Shown: positions 43,774-51,660 of the stretch, piece by piece | Layout of the letters: each line of letters opens with the position of its first letter | How positions within the stretch are numbered: position 1 is the first letter of the stretch | Assembly: GCF_029543155.1 (NCBI RefSeq) | Contig: NZ_JARQXA010000003.1 | Location: forward strand, 434,001 to 498,000 | Length of the DNA stretch: 64,000 bases | Direction: 5' to 3' | Source: Sphingomonas sp. HITSZ_GF | GTDB lineage: Bacteria; Pseudomonadota; Alphaproteobacteria; Sphingomonadales; Sphingomonadaceae | The notes under the pieces: model-generated | What the model saw: only the letters and a program-made list of their open reading frames with translations | What the model was told of the DNA's origin: nothing | Database searches by the model: none | Made by a program: the position numbers and the translations under genes

Positions 43774-45171
43774 TTAGCGGGGCTTACCGTCCACCACCAC
43801 CTTGCCATCGGCGATGACGTAGCGGACGTCGCGCAGGTTCTTGAGCGAATCGAGCGGATTGGCGCCGACGATCAGGATGTCGGCGATCTTGCCGGGCTCG
43901 ATCGTGCCGAGCTTGTCTCCCATGTGCATGATCTTCGCGCCGACGCTGGTCGCCGAGGCGAGGACATCGGCATTGGTCATGCCGGCCTGGTGGAGATAGT
44001 CGAGCTCGCGGAAATAGGCGTCGGGATAGCGCCATTCATTCTCGAACGGCACATCGGTGCCCACGCCGATCGGCACGCCGGCGCGATAGGCCTCGTTCAC
44101 GCGCTTGAGGTGGTCCTGCTGGTTGATCACGAAGCGGCGCGAATGGGTGTAGTAGAAGCCGCCGCTCGGGATGCCCGCAGTCGGGTAGCCGCCCTCCAGC
44201 AGATTGTCGAAGGCGATGATCGTCGGCACGAAGGCAGTGCCATGCTTCTTCATCAGGCCGATGGCCTGGTCGCTGATCAGCAGCGGATGCTCGAGCGTGT
44301 CGACTCCCGCCTCGATCGCCCAGTCGGTATATTTGCCATAGCTGTCGATCGCCACCGGCACGCCGAGCGAATGTGCCTCATCGATCGCGGCGGCCAGCTC
44401 TTCCTTGTCGGCAGGCGCACTGATCTTGATCCAGTCGGCCAGGCGGCGGACCTGCTCTCGCACGGCCTTGCGCCATTCCCAGGGCCCGTCGACGCCGTGC
44501 GGATCGCCGCCGAGATTGGGCTTCTCGCGACCGGTGGCGGTGGAGGTGACCTCGTCGCCGTGCCCGCCGGTGCTGGCGAGCAGCTTGCCGCTCCACATCA
44601 CGCGCGGGCCGCGGATCATGCCACGATCGACCGCTTCCTTGATGCGCAGCGCGACGTCATCCATCGTGCCGACGTCGCGCGCCGCGGTGATGCCGGCGGT
44701 GACCATCTGGTCGGCCAGGATCGTGCCGCGGATCGCGGCGGCGGCCGGGCTGTCCGAATAGCGGCCCATGTCGGTGCCGCGCTGCTGGGTGAAATGGATA
44801 TGCAGGTCGATTAGGCCCGGCACGATCCACAGCCCGGTCGCATCGATCGTGCGCGCGGCATTGGCAGGCACGGGCGTGCCGGCCGGGCCGGCCGAGACGA
44901 TGCGATCGCCCTGCATCACCACCACGGCATTGGCAATCGGCGCCCCGCCGCGGCCATCGAGCAGGGTGCCGCCGGTGAGCACCACGATCGGATCCTTGCT
45001 GCGATCGATCGGCGGGATCGGCACGCGGCGGACGTCGTCGGTCGTCTCGGGAATCGCGCGCTGCGCATGGGCGAGATGCGGGGTGAGCGCGCCCATCAGC
45101 AGCGCCGCGGAGATCGCCGCCCCCCGCAAGAACTGCATCCGCCGAGCGCGGACCATCGTCGATTCCATCAT
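43774..45171 (-). CDS. Secreted amidohydrolase family protein
   Basis: 465 residues. A signal peptide (about 1-36, 'LAHAQ') is followed by a metal-dependent amidohydrolase (imidazolonepropionase/prolidase-like). His124 and His126 in 'LIDLHIHF' start the metal site; a later 'VDTLEHPLL' His and 'VGTDVPFE' Asp fit the family. ATG 45171 has AGGGG 7 nt upstream. The promoter carries AATTACACATGATTTAAAGCGTGATT-type half-sites. The substrate is unknown; cyclic imides, Xaa-Pro dipeptides and amides are family possibilities. Confidence 0.88.
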   Translation of the reverse strand: MMESTMVRARRMQFLRGAAISAALLMGALTPHLAHAQRAIPETTDDVRRVPIPPIDRSKDPIVVLTGGTLLDGRGGAPIANAVVVMQGDRIVSAGPAGTPVPANAARTIDATGLWIVPGLIDLHIHFTQQRGTDMGRYSDSPAAAAIRGTILADQMVTAGITAARDVGTMDDVALRIKEAVDRGMIRGPRVMWSGKLLASTGGHGDEVTSTATGREKPNLGGDPHGVDGPWEWRKAVREQVRRLADWIKISAPADKEELAAAIDEAHSLGVPVAIDSYGKYTDWAIEAGVDTLEHPLLISDQAIGLMKKHGTAFVPTIIAFDNLLEGGYPTAGIPSGGFYYTHSRRFVINQQDHLKRVNEAYRAGVPIGVGTDVPFENEWRYPDAYFRELDYLHQAGMTNADVLASATSVGAKIMHMGDKLGTIEPGKIADILIVGANPLDSLKNLRDVRYVIADGKVVVDGKPR

Positions 45172-45192
45172 TGCGCGACCCCTATCATTCCC

Positions 45193-45218
45193 AATTACAC
45201 ATGATTTAAAGCGTGATT
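45193..45218. promoter_or_regulatory. AATYACRC pseudo-palindrome upstream of amidohydrolase
   Basis: Reading the minus strand, AATCACGC and its near-complementary GTGTAATT arms face each other, 6 of 8 positions symmetric. It is 22-47 bp upstream of the amidohydrolase start, in operator range, and shares the AATCACGC core with sites near 42939 and 63473. Confidence 0.35.
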
Positions 45219-45299
45219 CTCTTGACGAAACAAGGGGCATTTGCAACCTTTCCCCTCGGCGGTCCTCTTGGGACGGGGCTGCCAGGGGAATCGCGGGCG

Positions 45300-47141
45300 A
45301 TGAAGCAGACAAGGCTAACGGGAGGCCCGGCATCGCTGCCACCGGGGCAGCACGGCCTGGCTGCGGGCGAGCTGGGCGAAGCGCTGCAGCATGCCATGGC
45401 CCTGGCCAAGGGCGGCAAGCCCGACCCGGCCCGCACCATATTGCTGCGCGTGCTCGGGCTCTCCCCCGAGAACCCCGATGCGCTCCAGCTGCTCGGCATG
45501 ATCGCGCGCCAGGCGGGGCGGAACGACGAGGCGGCCGATTTCTTCCGCCGCTCGCTCGCCGCCGCGCCGGCCCAGCCGCATGTGCAGAACAATCTGGGCA
45601 ACAGCCTGGTCGATCTGGGTGCGATTGCCGAGGCGGCGCTGGCCTATCGCGAGGCATTGCGCCTGGCACCGGGCTATGACGAGGCGCGGGTGAACCTGGC
45701 GGTGGCGGAGCTGGCCGGCGGCGACGCGGCCGGCGCCTGCCAGACGCTGGCGCCGCTGCTGCGCCGCGACCCGCGCCATGCCCGGGCCTGGGCGATACTG
45801 GGCCAGGCCCGGCGCGCCAATGGCGAGCTGGACCATGCGATCGCAGCCTTCCGTACGTCACTCTCGCTGCGCCCCGACCATGTCCCGACGCTGCACAATC
45901 TCGGCGTCGCGCTGCGGCTTGCCGGCTGGCCCGACGAGGCGCTGCCGCTGCTCGCCCGCGCCAGCGAGGCCGCGCCGGCCAGCCCCGAGATCGCCTATAA
46001 TCTCGGCCATTGCCTGCAGGACCTGGGGCGGATCGACGCGGCGATCATCGCCTATGAGCGCGCGATCACGCTGCGCCCGACCGATCGCGCGGCGCATCAG
46101 TCGCTGAACGGGCTGCTGTGGCGGCAGGGGCGCAAAGACGCCTGGCTCGCCAGCTACCGCGCCGCGCTGGCCCGCCATCCCGATGATCAGGGGCTGCTCT
46201 GCGACCTGGCCGATAGGCTGCTGCTCGCCGGCGATGCCGCAGGGGCCGCCGCGCTGCTCGCCCCGCATGCCGGGGATGCCGGGCCGGAGCTGCGCTTCCA
46301 GCTCGGCCGCGCCCGCTGGTCGCTCGGCGAAAGCGACGCGGCACTGGCGGCGTTCGACGCCGCACCGGGCTTCGCACCTGCTCAGCGCGAGGCGGCACGT
46401 GCGCGCATCATCCTCGACCGCCCGGCCGAGGCGCTCACCGGGCTCGCGCCGCTGCTCGCCGCCAATCCGGCAGACCAGCAGGCGCTGGCGCTGCAGGGCC
46501 TGGCCTGGCGCTTCACCGGCGACCCGCGCGAGGCCTGGCTGAACGATACCGATCGCCTCGTCTCGGCCAGCCTGCTCACTCCGGCCGACGGCGACGTGAC
46601 CGGCTTCAACACGCGGCTCGACGCAGCACTTTCGCCGCTCCACCGCGACCACACCCACCCGCTCGAGCAGACGCTGCGCGGCGGCACCCAGACCAGCGAC
46701 GACCTGTTCGCGCTGCCCGACCCGATGATCGCCCGGGTGCGCGCGATGATCGAGGCGCAGGTGGCTGCGTGGCTCGCTGGCCTGCCACGCGACACCGAGC
46801 ACCCCTTCCTGCGCCGCAACACCGGCCGCTTCGCCTTTTCGGGCTCCTGGTCGGTGCGGCTGCGCAGCTCGGGGTTCCATGAGAACCATATCCATCCCGA
46901 GGGGTGGATCAGCGCCTGCTATTATGTCGCGCTGCCCCAGGCGGTCGACTTCCATCGCCAGGGCTGGCTCAAGTTCGGCGAGACCGGGCTGCGGCTCGGG
47001 GAGCGCGAGCGGATCACGCGGATGATCCGGCCCGAGCCGGGGCTGCTCGTGCTGTTCCCCTCCTATTTCTACCACGGGACGGTGCCGTTCGAGGATGCCG
47101 GCCACCGCACCACCATCGCCTTCGACATCGTGCCGGCATGA
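45300..47141 (+). CDS. TPR-repeat protein with C-terminal 2OG-Fe(II) oxygenase domain
   Basis: 613 residues. Residues about 25-400 are alpha-helical tetratricopeptide-type repeats (for example 'NLGNSLVDLGAIAEAALAYR', 'NLGVALRLAGWPDEALPLL'). The last ~130 residues match a 2-oxoglutarate/Fe(II) oxygenase (PF13759 type): 'SGFHENHIHPEGWISACYY' supplies the early His ligands and 'YFYHGTVPF' plus 'HRTTIAFDI' the later His and Arg. It would hydroxylate a protein or small substrate. ATG 45300 follows GGGGAA loosely. Only 31 nt separates it from the cyclase gene, so co-transcription is possible. Confidence 0.85.
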   Translation: MKQTRLTGGPASLPPGQHGLAAGELGEALQHAMALAKGGKPDPARTILLRVLGLSPENPDALQLLGMIARQAGRNDEAADFFRRSLAAAPAQPHVQNNLGNSLVDLGAIAEAALAYREALRLAPGYDEARVNLAVAELAGGDAAGACQTLAPLLRRDPRHARAWAILGQARRANGELDHAIAAFRTSLSLRPDHVPTLHNLGVALRLAGWPDEALPLLARASEAAPASPEIAYNLGHCLQDLGRIDAAIIAYERAITLRPTDRAAHQSLNGLLWRQGRKDAWLASYRAALARHPDDQGLLCDLADRLLLAGDAAGAAALLAPHAGDAGPELRFQLGRARWSLGESDAALAAFDAAPGFAPAQREAARARIILDRPAEALTGLAPLLAANPADQQALALQGLAWRFTGDPREAWLNDTDRLVSASLLTPADGDVTGFNTRLDAALSPLHRDHTHPLEQTLRGGTQTSDDLFALPDPMIARVRAMIEAQVAAWLAGLPRDTEHPFLRRNTGRFAFSGSWSVRLRSSGFHENHIHPEGWISACYYVALPQAVDFHRQGWLKFGETGLRLGERERITRMIRPEPGLLVLFPSYFYHGTVPFEDAGHRTTIAFDIVPA

Positions 47142-47172
47142 CCGCGCACGCCCAACCCAGGGAGGACAGACC

Positions 47173-47952
47173 ATGACCAGCCAGACGCTAGAGATCTTCG
47201 CCGCAGGCATCGCATCGGGCGAGATCCGCACGATCGACCTGACCCAGACGCTGTCGCCCGACACACCCACGCTGGTGCTGCCGCCCGAGTTCGGCCAGTG
47301 CGCCGGGTTCAGCCAGGAAGAGATCTCGCGCTACGACGAGCGCGGCGTCGCCTGGTACTGGAACAACTTCACCGTCAGCGAACATACCGGCACGCATTTC
47401 GACGCGCCGATCCACTGGATCACCGGCAAGGACCTGCCCAACAACGCGGTCGACACCGTGCCGCCGGCGGACTTCATCGCCCCCGCCGTGGTGATCGACA
47501 TCTCGGCCAGGTCGACGGAGAATCCCGACTATCTGCTGACCGTCGCCGACATCGAGGCATGGGAGGCCGAGCATGGCCGCATCCCGCCGCGCAGCTGGAT
47601 CATGCTGCGTACCGACTGGTCGAAGCGCGACGTCGACGGCTACACCAATCGCCGTGAGGACGGCGCGCATACGCCCGGGCCCTCGGCCGAGGCGGTGCAG
47701 TTCCTGATCGAGGCGCGCGACGCGCATGGCCTCGGCGTCGAGACGATCGGCACCGATGCCGGCCAGGCGCATCTGCTCACCCCGCCCTATCCGGCGCACA
47801 CGCTGTTCCACGCCGCGGGGCGCTACGGGCTGCAGTGCCTGGAGAATCTCGACCTGCTGCCGCCGACCGGCGCGGTGATCCTGGCCACGCCGCTCAAGAT
47901 CAAGGGCGGATCGGGCAGCCCCTTGCGCGTGCTGGCGCTGGTCGCGGGCTGA
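47173..47952 (+). CDS. Cyclase family protein (kynurenine formamidase-like)
   Basis: 259 residues. 'HTGTHFDAPIHW' at 71-82 is the metal-binding HxxxHxD...H motif of the cyclase/KynB (PF04199) family. KynB opens N-formylkynurenine to kynurenine; other members act on isatin or polyketides, so the substrate is uncertain. GGAGG precedes ATG 47173. It is followed after 4 nt by indolepyruvate ferredoxin oxidoreductase, which favours an indole- or tryptophan-derived substrate. Confidence 0.88.
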   Translation: MTSQTLEIFAAGIASGEIRTIDLTQTLSPDTPTLVLPPEFGQCAGFSQEEISRYDERGVAWYWNNFTVSEHTGTHFDAPIHWITGKDLPNNAVDTVPPADFIAPAVVIDISARSTENPDYLLTVADIEAWEAEHGRIPPRSWIMLRTDWSKRDVDGYTNRREDGAHTPGPSAEAVQFLIEARDAHGLGVETIGTDAGQAHLLTPPYPAHTLFHAAGRYGLQCLENLDLLPPTGAVILATPLKIKGGSGSPLRVLALVAG

Positions 47953-47956
47953 GCGC

Positions 47957-50080
47957 ATGGCCGAGCGTTCGTTCAAGGCGGAAGTCGAGCAACTGCGGCT
48001 GGGAGACGGCGAGACCTTCCACGGCGAGGGCATCCTTGCCGTCACCAAGGCGCTGCTCCAGGCCGGCGTGGCCTATGTCGGCGGCTATCAGGGATCGCCG
48101 ATCAGCCACCTGATGGACGTGTTCGCCGACGCGAACGACCTGATGGGCGAGCTGGGCGTCCATTTCGAAAGCTCGGCGAGCGAGGCCACGGCGGCGGCGA
48201 TGCTGGCCGCGTCGGTCAACTATCCACTGCGCGGCGCGGTCGCGTGGAAATCGGTGGTGGGCACCAATGTCGCCTCGGACGCACTGTCCAACGTCGCCTC
48301 GGGCGGGGTGACCGGCGGGGCGCTGGTGATCCTGGGCGAGGATTATGGCGAAGGCTCCTCGATCATGCAGGAGCGCACCCATGCCTTTGCGATGAAGTCG
48401 CAGATGTGGCTGCTCGATCCGCGGCCAAGCCTGCCGGTGATAGTCGATATGGTCGAGAAGGGTTTCGAGCTGTCCGAGGCCTCGAACACGCCGGTGATGC
48501 TCGAGCTGCGGGTGCGGGCCTGCCATGTCACCGGCAGCTTCGTCGCGAAGGGCAACATGCGCCCGCCCCTGACGGTGGCCGAGGCGGCCGAGGCGCCGGT
48601 GCGCGATACCGACCGGATCGTGCTGCCCCCGGCCAATTTTCTCCACGAGGTGGAGAAGATCGAGCAGCGCTGGCCCGCCGCGATCCGCTTCGTGCAGGAA
48701 CGCAAGCTCAACGAGCATTTCGGACCAGAGAGCGACGAGATCGGCATCATCGTGCAGGGCGGGCTGTTCAACTCGCTCAACCGCGCGCTGGAGCTGCTCA
48801 ACCTGTCGGACGCGTACGGGAACGCCGCGATCCCGGTCTATGTCCTCAACGTCACCTATCCGCTGATCCCCGACGAGGTCCGCGACTTCTGCGCGGGCAA
48901 GCGCGCGGTGCTGGTGGTGGAGGAAGGCCAGCCCGAGTTCATCGAGCATGAGCTGAACACGCTGGTCCGCCGCGCCGGGCTCGATACGCACATCATCGGC
49001 AAGGACGTGCTGCCGCGCGCGGGCGAATATGGCGGCGCGGTGATCCGCGACGGCGTCGCCAAGTTCCTGCGCGCCCATGCCCCCGAGCGCGCGCCGGCCG
49101 AGGTGGAGAAGCCCGCCCCCGCCCTGCCGCCCAGCGCGGTGCCGCAGCGTCCGGCGGGCTTCTGCACGGGCTGCCCCGAGCGGCCGATCTTCTCGGCGAT
49201 GAAGCTGGTGCAGAAGGAAATGGGCGCGTTCCACGTCTCCGCCGATATCGGCTGCCACCTCTTCTCGATCCTGCCGCCCTTCCATATCGGCAACACGACG
49301 ATGGGCTATGGCCTGGGCACCGCCGGCGCCTCCGCGTTCAAGCCGCGGGACAAGCGGGCGATCGCGATCATGGGCGATGGCGGCTTCTGGCATAACGGCC
49401 TGACCTCCGGCATCGGCAACGCGGTCTTCAACCAGGACGACAACCTGACGATCATCGTCGACAACGGCTATTCGGCCGCGACCGGGGGGCAGGACATCCT
49501 CTCCTCGCGCGCCAAGCCGCCCAACCGCAAGACCAACAACCCGATCGAGAAGGCAGTGCGCGGCGTCGGCATCGGCTGGGCTCGGACGATGACGCGGACC
49601 TATGACGTGGCCGGCATGCGCGACGCGATCCGCGAGGCGCTGACGAGCAAAGAGAAGGGACCCAAGGTCCTCGTCGCCCAGTCCGAATGCCAGCTCAACC
49701 GCCAGCGCCGGGTGAAACCGCAACTGGCCAAGGCGATGAAGGCCGGCCAGCGGGTGGTGCGCGAGCGCTTCGGGGTCGATCCCGATACCTGCACCGGCGA
49801 CCATAGCTGCATCCGCCTGTCCGGCTGCCCCTCGCTGACGATCAAGCCCAATCCCGATCCGCTGCGGCAGGATCCGATCGCCCACGTCGAGAACAGCTGC
49901 GTCGGCTGCGGCGTGTGCGGCGAGGTGAGCCATGCCGCGGTGCTCTGCCCCTCCTTCTACAAGGCCCATGTCATCGCCAATCCCGATCGCCGCGACCGTA
50001 TCCGCCAGCGCATCCGCAGCTGGATGATCGGCGCCCTGCAGAAGCGCGGCGCCCGCGCCATCGCCGCGAGGGCCTTCTGA
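47957..50080 (+). CDS. iorA: Indolepyruvate ferredoxin oxidoreductase, alpha subunit
   Basis: 707 residues. N-terminal pyrimidine-binding half ('GYQGSPISHLMD', 'SSASEATAAAML') and TPP-binding C-terminal half with 'MGDGGFWHNG' and downstream Asn. Two iron-sulfur sites are near the end: Cys612/618/624 and Cys648/651/654/664. It converts aryl-2-oxo acids such as indolepyruvate to aryl-acetyl-CoA, reducing ferredoxin. It lies 4 nt behind the cyclase and overlaps iorB by 1 nt (TGATG). Confidence 0.93.
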   Translation: MAERSFKAEVEQLRLGDGETFHGEGILAVTKALLQAGVAYVGGYQGSPISHLMDVFADANDLMGELGVHFESSASEATAAAMLAASVNYPLRGAVAWKSVVGTNVASDALSNVASGGVTGGALVILGEDYGEGSSIMQERTHAFAMKSQMWLLDPRPSLPVIVDMVEKGFELSEASNTPVMLELRVRACHVTGSFVAKGNMRPPLTVAEAAEAPVRDTDRIVLPPANFLHEVEKIEQRWPAAIRFVQERKLNEHFGPESDEIGIIVQGGLFNSLNRALELLNLSDAYGNAAIPVYVLNVTYPLIPDEVRDFCAGKRAVLVVEEGQPEFIEHELNTLVRRAGLDTHIIGKDVLPRAGEYGGAVIRDGVAKFLRAHAPERAPAEVEKPAPALPPSAVPQRPAGFCTGCPERPIFSAMKLVQKEMGAFHVSADIGCHLFSILPPFHIGNTTMGYGLGTAGASAFKPRDKRAIAIMGDGGFWHNGLTSGIGNAVFNQDDNLTIIVDNGYSAATGGQDILSSRAKPPNRKTNNPIEKAVRGVGIGWARTMTRTYDVAGMRDAIREALTSKEKGPKVLVAQSECQLNRQRRVKPQLAKAMKAGQRVVRERFGVDPDTCTGDHSCIRLSGCPSLTIKPNPDPLRQDPIAHVENSCVGCGVCGEVSHAAVLCPSFYKAHVIANPDRRDRIRQRIRSWMIGALQKRGARAIAARAF

Positions 50081-51510
50081 TGGCCGAGCGCAAGCGCATC
50101 GCGATCGCGGTGCTGGGCTTGGGCGGTCAGGGCGGCGGCGTGCTGGCCGACTGGATCGTCCAGCTCGGCGAGCGGAACGGCTATGTCGCGCAGGGCACCT
50201 CCGTCCCCGGCGTGGCGCAGCGCACCGGCGCCACCATCTATTATATCGAGATGATCCCGGCCGGTGCAGACGCGCCGGTGCTCTCCCTCACCCCGATTCC
50301 GGGCGATGTCGACGTCGTCGTCGCTTCCGAACTGATGGAAACCGGCCGGGCGATCCTGCGCGGCTTCGTGTCGAAGGACACGGTGCTGATCGGATCGACC
50401 CACCGCGTCTATGCCATTTCCGAGAAGTCGGCGATGGGCGACGGGCGCGCGAGCAGCGAGCGGATCGTCGCCGCGGCCAACGAGCGCGCGAAACGCTTCA
50501 TCGGGTTCGACATGGAAGCCGCGTCCGAGCGTGCGGGCACGGTGATCAGCTCGGTGCTGTTCGGCGCGCTCGCCGGAAGCGGCGCGCTCCCCTTCCCGCG
50601 CGAGGCGTTCGAAGCGGCGATCCGCGCGGGCGGCAAGGGCGTCGAGGCGAGCCTGAAGGGCTTTGCCTCGGGGTTCGACGCGGCGCAGGGCAAGCTGGCC
50701 GAGGCGGAAGCCGCAACGGGGAGCCCCGAGCCGACGACCGAGGCGGGCCGGACCTTTGCCGCGCGCCTCCGCGAACGGCTGCCGGCAGAGGCGCACGGCT
50801 TCGCGACCGAAGGCGTGAAGCGGCTGATGGACTATCAGGACGCCGGCTATGCCGCGCTCTATCTCGACCGGCTCGAAAGCTTGGACGGCACCCCGGAACT
50901 GATCGCCGAGGCGGCGCGCCATCTGGCGCTGTGGATGTCGTATGAGGATACGATCCGCGTTGCCGACCTCAAGGTCCGCGCCAGCCGCTTCGCGCGGGTG
51001 CGCGGCGAGGTGAAGGCGAGCGACGACCAGATCGTCCAGCTCACCGAATATATGCACCCGCGGCTCGAGGAGATCTGCGAGACGCTGCCCGCGGGCATCG
51101 GCCGGCGTATCCTTGCGAGCAAGACCTGGTCGCGGCAGCTGGCGCCGCTCTTCACCAAGGGTCGACATGTCGAGACGACGAGCCTGCGCTGGTTCCTGAT
51201 GCTGTCGCTGCTCGCCGGCTGGCGGCGCCGGCGGCGCGGCACGCTACGCTACCAGATCGAGCAGGCGCGGATCGAGGACTGGCTGGCGCTGGTGCGGGCG
51301 GCCGCGCCCGATGCGGCGATCGAGCTGGTGCGCTGCCAGCGGCTGATCAAGGGCTATGGCGAGACGTTCGAGCGCGGCCTGGGGAACTATCAGCGGATCG
51401 TGGCGCGCTGGCAGGCCGGCGGGCTCGATGCGGCCGGGCTGCGACGCCTGCGCGAGGCGGCGCTTGCAGACGAGGAAGGCGTGGCGCTGACGGAGGCCTT
51501 GGCTTCGTAG
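50080..51510 (+). CDS. iorB: Indolepyruvate oxidoreductase beta subunit with C-terminal DUF6537
   Basis: 476 residues. Residues 1-190 are the POR gamma-type domain ('VLGLGGQGGGVLADWI', 'VAQRTGATIYYIE'). Beyond about 220 it carries a long helical C-terminal domain (DUF6537 type) not present in archaeal IorB (about 190-200 residues). The start ATG overlaps the iorA stop. With IorA it forms the complete oxidoreductase. The extra domain may act in assembly or electron transfer; that is unproven. Confidence 0.9.
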   Translation: MAERKRIAIAVLGLGGQGGGVLADWIVQLGERNGYVAQGTSVPGVAQRTGATIYYIEMIPAGADAPVLSLTPIPGDVDVVVASELMETGRAILRGFVSKDTVLIGSTHRVYAISEKSAMGDGRASSERIVAAANERAKRFIGFDMEAASERAGTVISSVLFGALAGSGALPFPREAFEAAIRAGGKGVEASLKGFASGFDAAQGKLAEAEAATGSPEPTTEAGRTFAARLRERLPAEAHGFATEGVKRLMDYQDAGYAALYLDRLESLDGTPELIAEAARHLALWMSYEDTIRVADLKVRASRFARVRGEVKASDDQIVQLTEYMHPRLEEICETLPAGIGRRILASKTWSRQLAPLFTKGRHVETTSLRWFLMLSLLAGWRRRRRGTLRYQIEQARIEDWLALVRAAAPDAAIELVRCQRLIKGYGETFERGLGNYQRIVARWQAGGLDAAGLRRLREAALADEEGVALTEALAS

Positions 51511-51528
51511 CTTCTTAGCCTCCTATCT

Positions 51529-51624
51529 CGTCATCCCCGCGCAGGCGGGGATCCATTGACGCTGTCTCAGCGGTTCAATCCGACAGGTCAGCCAGAATGG
51601 ATCCCCGCCTTCGCGGGGATGACG
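51529..51624. repeat. REP-like inverted pair after iorB
   Basis: Arms CGTCATCCCCGC...GGGGATCCATT (51529-51557) and AATGGATCCCC...GGGGATGACG (51596-51624) are inverted copies of the CATCCC(C/G)GC family seen at 10293-10363. Each arm folds by itself, and together they can make a long cruciform. It separates convergent iorB and a DUF885 gene and probably terminates both. Confidence 0.7.
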
Positions 51625-51660
51625 GTGAAATCGAGATGCCGGTTTGCGGGTCGGAGGACG

